A stretch of 64,000 nucleotides of DNA. Origin: Thiomonas intermedia. Its GTDB lineage: Bacteria > Pseudomonadota > Gammaproteobacteria > Burkholderiales > Burkholderiaceae_C. A program made the position numbers and the translations under genes. Positions 50,759 to 63,242 of the stretch are shown here, piece by piece; the first letter of the stretch is position 1, and each line of letters opens with the position of its first letter. The stretch covers positions 1 to 64,000 of the forward strand of contig DYKQ01000002.1 of NCBI GenBank assembly GCA_020722545.1, given 5' to 3'. The notes beneath the pieces were generated by a model. The model worked only from the letters and a program-made list of their open reading frames with translations, did no database searches and had not been told where the DNA came from.

Positions 50759-52182
50759 AACAAATTGTCACCCCACAGCCCACTGCCATGACGGTTCCCC
50801 ATTTATCCCGCAGCATTCTGCTCGCCGCTCTGCTTCTAGGCGGTTGCGCCAGCTATCACCCCGAGCCGCTGCCGACTTCCGCCGATCTGGCCGCATCGAC
50901 GAACCGTCTGGATGTGGCGCGCGGCAAGATCGCGCTGCCCGCACTGGCGCATTACAACTTCGATACCGCCAAGCCGCTGGACGCCACCGGGCTGGCCATC
51001 CTCGCCGTGCTCAACAACCCGCAGCTCAAGGCCGAGCGCGCAAGGCTGGGCGTGGCCCGCGCGCAAGCCTTCGACGCCGGGCTGCTGCCCGATCCGCAAC
51101 TCGGCCTGTCGCAAGACTTCCCCGGAAACAGCGCGGGAGCAACGACTTCGGCGTACAACCTCGGGCTGTCTTACGACATTGCCGCGCTCATCACCCACCA
51201 CGCCGCGCAAAGCGCCGCACAGCACGCCGCAACCCAGGTCAACCTGCAAGTGCTGTGGGCCGAATGGCAGACCGTGGCGCAAGCCCGCCTGCTCTACACC
51301 CAGATCACCGGCAACGCTGCACGGCTGAAACTGCTGGAGCAGGAGCGCGCCTTGTTCGCGCAGCGCCTGCAGCGCAGCCAGACCGCGCTGGCGCAGGGCA
51401 ATGTCACCCGGCTCGACGTGGACGCCCAGCTCGTCCCGCTGCAAGCCCTCACCCAGACCATTCAGCAGATCGAACGCCAGCAGCTCGGCCTGCAGTCTCA
51501 GCTCCATGCCCTGCTCGGGCTGCAGGCCGATGTACCGCTGCCACTGGCCGCGCCCTCTGAACAAGCCGCGCCCGCCGCCGCGCAGGTGGCCGCAGCGCTC
51601 AAGCAACTGCCGCGCATCCGCCCCGATCTGATGGCGCTGCAGGCTGGCTATGCCGCGCAGGAGCAGAAAGTCTGGCAGGCCGTGCTCGGGCAGTTTCCGG
51701 CGTTCAATCTGGGCTTCACCCGCGCGCGCGACACCGCCGGAGTGAACACCGTGGGCTTTGGCGTGAGCATCAGCCTGCCGCTGTTCAACCGCAATCAGGG
51801 CGTGATTGCTACGCAGCGCGCCACTCGTGCGCAACTGCTGGCCGACTATCAGGCCCGGCTCGATCAGGCTGATGCCGATGTACGGCAGGCGCAGGCCGAC
51901 ATCGCGCTCCTGCAGCAGCAGCGTCAGACTCTGCTGAAGGCCCTGCCCGCGCTGGAATCGGCAGATGCCGCCGCACAACAGGCGCTGCAGCAGGGCGGCA
52001 TGAGCCTGCTGGAATTCATCAACCAGCGCACCGCCCTGCTCGACCAGCGCTTGGCGCTGCAAGCCAACGCGCAACAGCGCGCCGAGCAAATTCTGGCCTT
52101 GCAACTACTCACCGGTCTTGGCCCCTACCGTCAGACCGCCGCCCTAGTTTCCCCGTCCAAATCCAACGCCGCACCGCTATGA
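50755..52182 (+). CDS. TolC-family outer membrane lipoprotein
   Basis: Lipobox LLLGGCASY; OEP repeats. Confidence 0.88.
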   Translation: MKQIVTPQPTAMTVPHLSRSILLAALLLGGCASYHPEPLPTSADLAASTNRLDVARGKIALPALAHYNFDTAKPLDATGLAILAVLNNPQLKAERARLGVARAQAFDAGLLPDPQLGLSQDFPGNSAGATTSAYNLGLSYDIAALITHHAAQSAAQHAATQVNLQVLWAEWQTVAQARLLYTQITGNAARLKLLEQERALFAQRLQRSQTALAQGNVTRLDVDAQLVPLQALTQTIQQIERQQLGLQSQLHALLGLQADVPLPLAAPSEQAAPAAAQVAAALKQLPRIRPDLMALQAGYAAQEQKVWQAVLGQFPAFNLGFTRARDTAGVNTVGFGVSISLPLFNRNQGVIATQRATRAQLLADYQARLDQADADVRQAQADIALLQQQRQTLLKALPALESADAAAQQALQQGGMSLLEFINQRTALLDQRLALQANAQQRAEQILALQLLTGLGPYRQTAALVSPSKSNAAPL

Positions 52183-53249
52183 CCCTGCCCACTCGTGCCC
52201 GCATCGCTCTTCTCGCCGCGCTGAGTCTGCCCTCGCTTTTCCTGACCCTTGGCCGCCTGCCGAGTGCGTTCGCTGCAGACAGCCCCATCTCCGCACAGGT
52301 ACAGACCGCGCCGCTGCAACGCGGAGAACTGCTGCATACCCTGCGCGCCTATGCCGTGGTGCAGGTGCCTGCCAGCCAGACTCAGGCCATCACCTTTCAG
52401 CATGCCATGCAGGTGCAAACCGTGGACGTGCATGTCGGCCAGGCCGTGCGCAAGGGCGCGGTGCTGGCCACGCTGCACAGCGATGCCAGCACCGCGCTGG
52501 CCTACAGCCAGGCGCAGACCGCCGTTTCTTTTGCGCAGGGCGAGTTGGGCCGCCTGACCGCGCTCAAGGCGCAACAACTCGCGACGCAGGCGCAGGTCGA
52601 TGCCGCGCGCAAGGCCCTGACCGACGCGCAGGCGCAACTGCACAGCCTGCAGCAACAAGGCGCGGGACAGGCGGCAACGCGGGTGCTGGCGCCGCAAGAC
52701 GGCATCGTGCTGGCGGTGAACGCCGCGCCGGGTGATCTGCTGGCCGCAGGCAGCCCGTTGCTGCAACTCGGGCGCAGCGGCAGCCTGCAAGCGCTGGCCG
52801 GCGTGCCTCCGGAAGACGCGCCGCGCCTGCAGCCCGGGCAACCCGTGCGGCTGACCTCGGTGTTCGACCCGGCGCAGCACTGGCAGGGCACCATCCGCAG
52901 CGTTGGAGCGGCCATCAACCCCAAGACCCAGCGCCTGGACGTGCAGATCGCCCTGCCTGCTCAGGCCGGTCTTCCTCCGGCCGGAGCCAGCGTGCAGGCC
53001 GACATGGTGCTCGGCCGCTGGCGCGGCTGGGTCGTGCCGCGCGACGCCGTGCTGCAGGACGAGCGCGGCGCCTTCGTGTTTCAGGACGACCACGGCAAGG
53101 CGCTACGCATCCCCGTGCAGATCGCCATTGAAAGCGGCCTGCAAACCGGCATCACCGGCGCCTTGAACCCGGCCATGCCGCTGGTCGTCGCCGGCAACTA
53201 TGAACTTCGCCCCGGCATGGCGCTGCGTGTGACAGGAGCCCAGCGATGA
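52179..53249 (+). CDS. RND efflux periplasmic adaptor
   Basis: HlyD-like; overlaps neighbours by 4 bp. Confidence 0.88.
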   Translation: MTLPTRARIALLAALSLPSLFLTLGRLPSAFAADSPISAQVQTAPLQRGELLHTLRAYAVVQVPASQTQAITFQHAMQVQTVDVHVGQAVRKGAVLATLHSDASTALAYSQAQTAVSFAQGELGRLTALKAQQLATQAQVDAARKALTDAQAQLHSLQQQGAGQAATRVLAPQDGIVLAVNAAPGDLLAAGSPLLQLGRSGSLQALAGVPPEDAPRLQPGQPVRLTSVFDPAQHWQGTIRSVGAAINPKTQRLDVQIALPAQAGLPPAGASVQADMVLGRWRGWVVPRDAVLQDERGAFVFQDDHGKALRIPVQIAIESGLQTGITGALNPAMPLVVAGNYELRPGMALRVTGAQR

Positions 53250-56200
53250 GCGGCGCCTCGGTCTGGCTGCAACGCCATCGACGCTCCATCCTGTTTCTGC
53301 TCGCGCTGCTGGCAGTCGGCGGGGTGTTTGCCGCGTTCAAGCTGCCGGTGGGACTGTTTCCCAATGTGGACTTCCCCCGCGTGGTGGTCAGCGCCGATGC
53401 GGGCGACCGCCCCGCCAGCCAGATGATGTTGCAAGTCACGCAGCCGCTGGAGCAGGCGGTACGCCGCGTGCCCGGCGTGGTGGATGTGAGATCCACCACC
53501 AGCCGCGGCACCGCCGATATTTCGGTGAGCTTCAACTGGGGCACGCCCATGGCGCTGGCCGCGGTGCAGGTCAACGAAGCGGTCACGCAGATGCTGCCGC
53601 AACTGCCGCCCGGCACCCAGGTGTCGAGCAAGCGCATGGACCCCACGGTCGATCCGGTCATCGCCTACAGTCTGACCTCCAAAACGCTCACCCCGACTCA
53701 ACTCTACGACCTGGCCGAATTCCAGTTGCGGCCGCTGCTCTCCAGCATCGGCGGGGTGGCGCGGGTGCAGATTCAGGGGGGTGCGCAGGAGGAATATCAC
53801 GTCACTCTCGATCCGCTGAAACTTCAGGCGCTGGGTCTGGCGCTGCAGGACGTGAGCAATGCGGTCAGCGCCGCCAACGGCGTGCAGGCCGTGGGCCATC
53901 TGCAAGACCGCTACAAGCTCCTGCTCGCCCTGGCCGACTCGCGCCTGCATGATGCCGCGCAAATCGGTGACATTGTGCTGCGGGCCGGGCCGGACGGCGT
54001 CATTCGGCTCAAAGACGTGGCGCGCATCTCGCGCAGCACCGTGCCGCAATGGGTGCGCATCACCGCGAACGGGCAAGACGCCGTGCTGCTCAACATCTAC
54101 CAGCAGCCGGGCGGCAACACCGTGCAGATCGCCCGCCATGTGCGCGAACTGCTCGCCAAAACCCCGCTGCCGCCCGGCGCGCACCTAGCCAGTTGGTATG
54201 ACCAGAGCACCCTGGTGGTGGACAGCGCCGCCAGCGTGCGCGACGCCATTCTGATCGGCGTGGCGCTGGCCGGGCTGGTGCTGCTGCTGTTTTTGCGCAG
54301 CCTGAAAATCACCCTCATCGCCATGATCACCGTGCCCGCCGTGCTGGCCGCCACCGTGGTGCTGCTCTACGCCCTGGGTATGAGTTTCAACATCATGACC
54401 CTGGGCGGCATGGCGGCCGCTGTGGGCCTGGTGATCGACGACGCCATCGTGATGAGCGAGCACATCGTGCGGCGATTGAGTGAAGCGCGCCATCGCGGCG
54501 AAGCGCAAGCGCGGCACAGCGGCATCCTGCATGCGGCGATGGAGTATTTGCGGCCGCTGGCCGGGTCGAGTGCGTCCACCGTGGTCATCTTCCTGCCGCT
54601 GGCCTTCCTCTCCGGCGTCACCGGCGCTTTTTTCAAGGCGCTGTCGCTGACCATGGCCGCCGCCCTCGTCATCTCCTTTTTCGTCGCCTGGCTGGCCGTG
54701 CCGCTGCTGGCCGACAAGCTGCTCTCGCCCAAGGACATCGCGCGCGAAGCGCAGCGTGAAAACGGCCGCTGGCTCTCCGCAGTGCAACGCGGCTATGCGC
54801 GGGTGCTGGGCGCTAGCCTGCGCCGCCCGTGGCTGGCCGCGCTGGGACTGGCGCCGCTGCTGCTCGCGGGCTGGCTGGCTTACGGGCAAGTGGGCAGCGG
54901 CTTCATGCCGCATATGGACGAAGGCGGTTTTATTCTCGACTACCGCACCCCGCCCGGCACCTCGCTGACCGAGACCGACCGCATCCTCGCGCAAGTGGAG
55001 CAGATTCTGCGCACCACGCCCGAGGTGCAAACCTGGTCGCGCCGCACCGGGGCGCAGCTCGGCGGCGGCGTGACCGAAGCCAACGAGGGCGACTTTTTCG
55101 TGCGGTTGAAGCCCCCGCCCCGCAAGTCGATCGATGTGGTGATGGAGGAGGTGCGCCAGCGCATCGAAACCCAGGTTCCCGGCGTGAAAATCGAAATGGC
55201 GCAGTTGATGGAAGACCTGATCGGCGACCTCACCGCCGTGCCGCAGCCCGTGGAGATCAAAATTTTCGACGACAACCCGAAGCAGCTCGCCCAGCTTGCG
55301 CACCGCACCGCGGCGGCCATCGGCAAGATTGCCGGCATCGTCGATGTGCGCAGCGGCATCAAGCCCGCGGGCGACGCGCTCGACATCCATATCGACCCCA
55401 CCCGCGCGGCACTCGAAGGCGTCGATCCGCAGCAGGTGCAGCAACAGTTGCAAACCCTGATCGGCGGCAGCGTGGTGACGCAAATCCAGCAAGGCCCGAA
55501 GATGGTCGGCGTGCGGCTGTGGACCCCGCTGGCGCTGCGCCAAACCACTGACGACATCGCCCGCCTGCCGCTGCGCGCGCCCGACGGCCATGTGTTCACC
55601 CTGGGGCGCATCGCCAGAATCAAGGTGCTCACCGGCCAACCAGAAATCAACCGCGAGAACTTCAAGACAATGGCCGCGGTCACCGCGCGCATCAGCGGTC
55701 GAGACCTGGGTTCGACCATTGCCGACGTCAAAAAAATCATCGACGCGCCCGGCTACTTTCCGCCCGGCGTCTATGCCCAACTCGGCGGGCTGTACAAGCA
55801 GCAGCAAATCGCGTTTCAGGGCCTGATCAGCGTGCTCGGCGCGGCGGTGCTGCTGGTGTTTTTGCTGCTGCTTTTTTTGTACGAGCGCTTCAAGGTGGCG
55901 ATCAGCATCCTGGCCATGCCGCTGCTCGCGCTGCCCGCCGTGTTCATTGGCCTGTGGGCGGCAGGCATCGAGCTCAACATCTCGGCCATGATGGGCATGA
56001 CCATGATCGTGGGCATCGTCACCGAGGTCGCGATTTTCTACTTCAGCGAAGTGCAGTCCTTGCTGCACGAGCACCCTGAGCAGGGCCTGGATGCCGCACT
56101 GGTGTCCGCCGGGCAGAACCGCATGCGCCCAATCGCCATGACCACGCTGGCGGCCATGCTGACGCTTGCGCCGCTGGCCCTCGCGCTGGGGCAAGGCTCG

Positions 56201-56368
56201 GCCATGCAACAGCCGCTGGCCGTGGCCATCATCGCGGGGCTGGCGGTACAGATGCCGCTGGTGCTGCTGGTCATGCCCGTGCTGTTCAAGCTGATGCGAG
56301 GCAAGCTGGATGACGCCGAGGCCGACGACAATCTTCCGCTGTCTGCAGTCTCCCCCCCTACCGAGTGA
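53246..56368 (+). CDS. RND (CzcA/AcrB-like) inner membrane pump
   Basis: 1040 aa; GLVIDDAIVMSEHIVRR; SGFMPHMDEGGFILDY. Confidence 0.92.
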   Translation: MSGASVWLQRHRRSILFLLALLAVGGVFAAFKLPVGLFPNVDFPRVVVSADAGDRPASQMMLQVTQPLEQAVRRVPGVVDVRSTTSRGTADISVSFNWGTPMALAAVQVNEAVTQMLPQLPPGTQVSSKRMDPTVDPVIAYSLTSKTLTPTQLYDLAEFQLRPLLSSIGGVARVQIQGGAQEEYHVTLDPLKLQALGLALQDVSNAVSAANGVQAVGHLQDRYKLLLALADSRLHDAAQIGDIVLRAGPDGVIRLKDVARISRSTVPQWVRITANGQDAVLLNIYQQPGGNTVQIARHVRELLAKTPLPPGAHLASWYDQSTLVVDSAASVRDAILIGVALAGLVLLLFLRSLKITLIAMITVPAVLAATVVLLYALGMSFNIMTLGGMAAAVGLVIDDAIVMSEHIVRRLSEARHRGEAQARHSGILHAAMEYLRPLAGSSASTVVIFLPLAFLSGVTGAFFKALSLTMAAALVISFFVAWLAVPLLADKLLSPKDIAREAQRENGRWLSAVQRGYARVLGASLRRPWLAALGLAPLLLAGWLAYGQVGSGFMPHMDEGGFILDYRTPPGTSLTETDRILAQVEQILRTTPEVQTWSRRTGAQLGGGVTEANEGDFFVRLKPPPRKSIDVVMEEVRQRIETQVPGVKIEMAQLMEDLIGDLTAVPQPVEIKIFDDNPKQLAQLAHRTAAAIGKIAGIVDVRSGIKPAGDALDIHIDPTRAALEGVDPQQVQQQLQTLIGGSVVTQIQQGPKMVGVRLWTPLALRQTTDDIARLPLRAPDGHVFTLGRIARIKVLTGQPEINRENFKTMAAVTARISGRDLGSTIADVKKIIDAPGYFPPGVYAQLGGLYKQQQIAFQGLISVLGAAVLLVFLLLLFLYERFKVAISILAMPLLALPAVFIGLWAAGIELNISAMMGMTMIVGIVTEVAIFYFSEVQSLLHEHPEQGLDAALVSAGQNRMRPIAMTTLAAMLTLAPLALALGQGSAMQQPLAVAIIAGLAVQMPLVLLVMPVLFKLMRGKLDDAEADDNLPLSAVSPPTE

Positions 56369-56371
56369 ACC

Positions 56372-57049
56372 ATGCGCATTCTCCTGGTTGAAGACGATCA
56401 CATGCTGGGCGCCGCCACGCGCGAAGCGCTGCGCGACGCCACCCACGCGGTGGACTGGGTGCTCGACGGCGCGTCGGCGCTGAGCGCGGCGCAAGGCGGC
56501 GAATACGAGCTGATGCTGCTCGATCTTGGCCTGCCCAAGCGCGATGGCCTTTCGGTGCTGCAGGCGCTGCGGCAGTCAGGCAGCAACCTGCCCATCCTCA
56601 TCCTCACTGCGCGCGACGCGCTCGAAGACCGGGTGCGCGGCCTCGACCTGGGCGCAGACGACTATCTGGTCAAACCCTTCGAGAGCGCCGAGCTGCTGGC
56701 GCGCATCCGCGCGGTGGCGCGGCGCCAGGGCGGACAGGCGCAGCCAGTGCTGTCCAACGGTGTGCTCGAACTTGACCCCGTTTCCCGCGAGGTGCGGTTT
56801 CAGGGGCAGACGCAGCGTCTGACCGCGCGCGAATACGCCCTGCTCCACGCGCTATTGCTGCGCCCCGGCGCCATTCTGTCGCGCAGCGAACTTGAAGACC
56901 GCATCTACGGCTGGAACGAAGAAGTGGAAAGCAACGCGGTGGAGTTTCTCATTCACAGCCTGCGCAAAAAACTCGCACCCGAAGTCATCAAGAACGTGCG
57001 CGGCGTGGGCTGGCTGGCGCCGCGCGGCGATACGGACAAGACGCCATGA
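56372..57049 (+). CDS. OmpR-family response regulator
   Basis: MRILLVEDDHMLG, LLDLGLPKRDG, winged helix. Confidence 0.94.
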   Translation: MRILLVEDDHMLGAATREALRDATHAVDWVLDGASALSAAQGGEYELMLLDLGLPKRDGLSVLQALRQSGSNLPILILTARDALEDRVRGLDLGADDYLVKPFESAELLARIRAVARRQGGQAQPVLSNGVLELDPVSREVRFQGQTQRLTAREYALLHALLLRPGAILSRSELEDRIYGWNEEVESNAVEFLIHSLRKKLAPEVIKNVRGVGWLAPRGDTDKTP

Positions 57050-58386
57050 ATCCCCTGGCCGCACTGCGCCATTGGGGCGCGCAATCGCTGCTGCGTCGGC
57101 TATGGCTGTGGATGACAGTGAGTGTGGTTGTCGTCGGTCTGGGCACGGCGGCGCTGTCCTACTTTTTCGGCTATCAGGAAGCCAACGAACTACAGGACGC
57201 GCAACTGCGCCAAATCGCTAGCCTGGTGCACCGCTGGGGCCATCTTCCCGACAGCGCACTCAACCCCGCCGGGGCCGATGTCGACAAAGACGCCCGCATC
57301 GTGGTGCAGCGGCTGGGAGCGCCCGTGGGCGCGCACGGGCTGCAGCTTGCGGCCGATCTGAGCGACGGCATGCATGTGGTGCAAAGCGGCGACCATGCCT
57401 GGCGCGTGTTCGTGCAGCAGGGCGACAAAGGCCGCATCGCCGTGGCGCAGCGCACCGATGTGCGCACCGACGCCGCCATTGACAGCGCGCAGCGCACCCT
57501 ATTTCCGCTGCTCGCGCTCATTCCGCTGCTGGCCCTGCTGTCAGCTTGGGTGGTGCGGCGGGCGCTGCGACCGCTGCGGCAAATGGCGCAGGGCGTGGAC
57601 GCGCGCAGCGAAGCCGATCTGCAGCCCCTGCCGCAAACCGATGTGCCGCAGGAAATCCTGCCCTTCGTGCACTCCATCAACCGCCTGCTGCAACGTTTGA
57701 ATGCCTCGATGGAACAGCAGCGCCGCTTCGTCGCCGACGCCGCGCACGAACTGCGCACGCCCATCGCCGTGCTCAGCATGCAGGTGGACAATCTCAAGCC
57801 GCTGCAGCTCGAACCGCAGGCGCGGCAGCGCATCGGCGCGCTGCAAGACGGCCTGCGCCGCGCCCGCACGGTGGTGGAACAGTTGCTCAGCCTCGCCCGA
57901 TCGCAGGGCGAGCAGACGACGCAGCGGCAGACGCTCGACCCGGCCAGCGTGATGCGCGAAGTGATCACCGATCTGCTGCCGCTGGCCGAGAGCCGCGGCA
58001 TCGACCTGGGCATCGACCGCGCCGAGAAATTAGAGATCGACACCGACCCCGCCCAGCTCTACACCCTGCTGCGCAACGCGGTGGACAACGCCCTGCGCTA
58101 CACCCCGGAAGGCGGACGGGTCGATCTGCGGGTGCGGGCCGAGGGCGAACGCGCGGTCATCGAAGTGCAGGACAGCGGCCCCGGCATTGCGCCCGAGCAG
58201 TTGCAGCGGGTGTTCGACCCCTTTGTGCGCCTGCCAGGCGCGCAAAGCGAAGGCAGCGGGCTGGGCCTGTCCATCATCCGCCAGATCGCGCTGCGCCTCG
58301 GCGGCGAGGTGACGCTGCGCAACGCCGCAGAAGGCGGGCTGATCCTGCGCTACAGCCAACGTCTCACTTCGGCCAGATCCGGCTGA
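57046..58386 (+). CDS. Sensor histidine kinase (QseC-like)
   Basis: FVADAAHELRTPIAVLSMQ H-box; NALRYTPEGG; GSGLGLSIIRQIA. Confidence 0.94.
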   Translation: MNPLAALRHWGAQSLLRRLWLWMTVSVVVVGLGTAALSYFFGYQEANELQDAQLRQIASLVHRWGHLPDSALNPAGADVDKDARIVVQRLGAPVGAHGLQLAADLSDGMHVVQSGDHAWRVFVQQGDKGRIAVAQRTDVRTDAAIDSAQRTLFPLLALIPLLALLSAWVVRRALRPLRQMAQGVDARSEADLQPLPQTDVPQEILPFVHSINRLLQRLNASMEQQRRFVADAAHELRTPIAVLSMQVDNLKPLQLEPQARQRIGALQDGLRRARTVVEQLLSLARSQGEQTTQRQTLDPASVMREVITDLLPLAESRGIDLGIDRAEKLEIDTDPAQLYTLLRNAVDNALRYTPEGGRVDLRVRAEGERAVIEVQDSGPGIAPEQLQRVFDPFVRLPGAQSEGSGLGLSIIRQIALRLGGEVTLRNAAEGGLILRYSQRLTSARSG

Positions 58387-58906
58387 AGTCGAAGGCGATG
58401 CGGCATTTTCCGAGGTCGAATTCCAGGGTTTCGTCCGCCGCATCGGCCAGCTTGATGTAGCGCCCCTGCTGCAGGTGAAAGACCTTGCAGACATGATCGT
58501 CCACGTTCACCAGGACGTAGTACCGCACGCCTTCGGTCTCGTAGATGGTGAACTTGGCATGCTGGTCTTTGCTCGCGGTGGACTTGGAGAGAATTTCAAA
58601 CACCAGTTCCGGCGCGCGGGTGATGTAGGCGCCCTCGACCGGATGGCAGACCACCAGATTGTCGGGCTGCACCACGGTATCGTCGCTGATGCGCCAGTCC
58701 ACGGGAAGCAGCGCGCGGCAATCGGCGCAATGTTCCAACGCGGCTTCCAGTTGCCAGGCAATCTTGTTGCTCACCGCCTGATGCGCAATCGACGGCGCGG
58801 GCGACATGGCGTAGGCCGTGCCGCCGATCAGCTCCCAGCGCCCTTCCCACAGTTTGTAGTCATCGTAGGTGTAATGCGGCGGGTCGAAGCCGTAGGCTCG
58901 GGACAT
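58364..58906 (-). CDS. Uma2-family (DUF820) nuclease-fold protein
   Basis: YTYDDYKLWEGRWELIGGTAYAMSPAPSIAHQAVSNKI; PDNLVVC; PELVFEILSKST. Confidence 0.88.
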   Translation of the reverse strand: MSRAYGFDPPHYTYDDYKLWEGRWELIGGTAYAMSPAPSIAHQAVSNKIAWQLEAALEHCADCRALLPVDWRISDDTVVQPDNLVVCHPVEGAYITRAPELVFEILSKSTASKDQHAKFTIYETEGVRYYVLVNVDDHVCKVFHLQQGRYIKLADAADETLEFDLGKCRIAFDFSRIWPK

Positions 58907-58955
58907 GGTTCGCTCCTGGGGTGAATGCGATCTTAACCCCGCTTCGAAGCCGCTT

Positions 58956-59750
58956 TCACACCGGCTGCAGCCGGTAAATCTTGGCCGACGCGCCGTCTGA
59001 AATCAGATAGATCGCGCCATCCGGCCCCTGGCGCGCGTCGCGGATGCGCTCGCCCAGATCGGTGAGCAGCGCCTCGCGCGACACCACCTTGTCGCCGTCG
59101 AGTTGCAGCCGCCACAGCGCCTGCCCGGCCAGCGCGCCGACGAACAGATTGCCGCGCCATTGCGGAAACACGCTGCCGGTATAGAACGCCATGCCGCAGG
59201 GCGCGATGGACGTCGGCGCCCAATAGGTCAGCGGCTGTTCCATGCCGGGCGCGCTGGCGGCCCCGCCCACGGGCGGGCAGTTGCCCACCGCGGCGCCGTT
59301 GCGCCCGGCCTCGGCTCCCGTACCCGCTTCGGCATAGCTCAGATACACGCGACGATTCGCCGCAAAGGCGTGATCGAGCGCCACGTCGAGCAGGCCGCCC
59401 TGCCCGCGCGCATCCACCGCGGGCACGCCGACAATCGGCGCTGCCGCCTTGCCGTCCAGACCGACGATGCGCAGCGCCCCGGTGCGCTCGGTCACCAGCA
59501 TGCGGCCATCGGGCAGGAACGTCAGCGCCCAAGGCCGCGACAGACCACTGGCCACAATCACCGCCGCCGCTTTGACCGCAGGCTGTGTATCGACCGGCAA
59601 CGGACTGGACGCCGCCGAGGCCGGCGTTTCGCCCCACACCAGCACCGTCCCGCCGCCGCAGGCGCCCAGCACGGTGCTGCCCAGACCTGCGCCCAGCCAG
59701 CGCAGGGCGTGGCGCCGCGTGGGCAAAGTCGGATGCGATGGCGTTTGCAT
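58956..59750 (-). pseudogene. PQQ-dependent sugar dehydrogenase-like protein with a large in-frame internal deletion
   Basis: N-term LSRPWALTFLPDGRMLVTERTGALRIV and C-term APGMEQPLTYWAPTSIAPCGMAFYTG…WRGNLFVGALAGQALWRL intact; the family's central part is missing. Confidence 0.65.
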
Positions 59751-59796
59751 GGTCAGCCTCCTGGGATCGCGATGGGGGTGCGGAACAAAAACAGAT

Positions 59797-61890
<2,094 letters not shown>

Positions 61891-62036
61891 GGGCGGAAGG
61901 TGGGAATCGGAAACGCCGTCTGCACGGCGTCACAGCGCGCCATCAAAGGGCGACGCGGGGCGTAAAATTGCGGTTTTTCTGCGGCGCTTATTGTCCCGCA
62001 AGCCCGCTTTTCTCGTCACATCACCTCCCTTCTCCC

Positions 62037-63242
62037 ATGACCCAGTCGCTTTTTTCCCGCGTGGAAATGGCCCCGCGCGATCCCATCCTCGGCCTGAACG
62101 AACAATTTGCCGCTGACCCCAACCCCAACAAGGTCAACCTGGGCATCGGCGTCTATACCGACGCCGACGGCAAGCTGCCGCTGCTGGCCTGCGTGAAAGC
62201 GGGAGAAGCGCAACTCATGCAGGCGCCCAAGCCGCGCGGCTATCTGCCCATCGACGGCATCGCCGCCTACGACAAAGCGGTGCAGGGGCTGGTGTTCGGC
62301 GCCGACCACGAGGCCGTGACCTCCGGCCGCATCGCCACGGTGCAGGGCCTGGGCGGCACCGGCGGGCTGAAAGTGGGCGCCGACTTCCTCAAGCGCCTCA
62401 ACCCCAACGCGCAAGTGCTGATCTCCGACCCCAGTTGGGAAAACCACCGCGCGATCTTTGAAGCTGCGGGCTTCAACGTGGGCGCCTATCCCTATTACGA
62501 CGCCGCCAAACAGGGCGTGAACTTCGACGCCATGCTCGCCGCGCTGAACGCCGCTGCCGCGGGAACCATCGTCGTGCTGCACGCCTGCTGCCACAACCCC
62601 ACCGGCTACGACATCAGCCCGGCGCAGTGGGAACAGGTGATTGCCGCCCTCAAGGCGCGCAACCTCGTACCCTTCCTCGACATGGCCTACCAGGGCTTCG
62701 GCGAAGGCATTGCCGAAGACGGCGCAGTCATCCAGCAATTCCTCGCCGCCGGGCTCGACTTTTTCGTCGCCACCTCCTTCTCCAAGAGCTTCTCGCTCTA
62801 CGGCGAGCGCGTGGGCGCCCTGAGCGTGGTGTGCGCCAGCAAAGAAGAAGCCGGGCGCGTGCTGTCGCAGATCAAGCGCGTCATCCGCAGCAACTACTCC
62901 AACCCGCCCACCCACGGTGCGCAGATCGTCGCCACCGTGCTGGGCTCGCCCGAACTGCGCGCCCAGTGGGAGCAAGAACTTGCCGGCATGCGCGAGCGCA
63001 TCCGCGCCATGCGCAGCACCCTGGTGGAAAAACTCGCCGCCGCCGGCGTGAAGGGCGATCTGTCCTACATCACGCGCCAGAAAGGCATGTTCAGCTATTC
63101 CGGCCTTTCCGCCGCCCAAATGGAGCGCCTTCGCACCGAATTCGGCGTGTACGGCGTCTCCACCGGCCGCATCTGCGTGGCCGCGATCAACCTGCACAAC
63201 GTGGATTACGTCGCCAAGTCCATCGCGGCGGTGATGCAGTAA
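62037..63242 (+). CDS. tyrB: Aromatic-amino-acid/aspartate aminotransferase
   Basis: NLGIGVYTDADGKLPLL; HNPTGYD; SFSKSFSLYGERVGAL. Confidence 0.93.
   Translation: MTQSLFSRVEMAPRDPILGLNEQFAADPNPNKVNLGIGVYTDADGKLPLLACVKAGEAQLMQAPKPRGYLPIDGIAAYDKAVQGLVFGADHEAVTSGRIATVQGLGGTGGLKVGADFLKRLNPNAQVLISDPSWENHRAIFEAAGFNVGAYPYYDAAKQGVNFDAMLAALNAAAAGTIVVLHACCHNPTGYDISPAQWEQVIAALKARNLVPFLDMAYQGFGEGIAEDGAVIQQFLAAGLDFFVATSFSKSFSLYGERVGALSVVCASKEEAGRVLSQIKRVIRSNYSNPPTHGAQIVATVLGSPELRAQWEQELAGMRERIRAMRSTLVEKLAAAGVKGDLSYITRQKGMFSYSGLSAAQMERLRTEFGVYGVSTGRICVAAINLHNVDYVAKSIAAVMQ

Noticed and set aside
54185-56494. 769-aa minus-strand ORF
   Set aside because: Antisense of the RND pump gene; H/Q/R/G-rich shadow frame.
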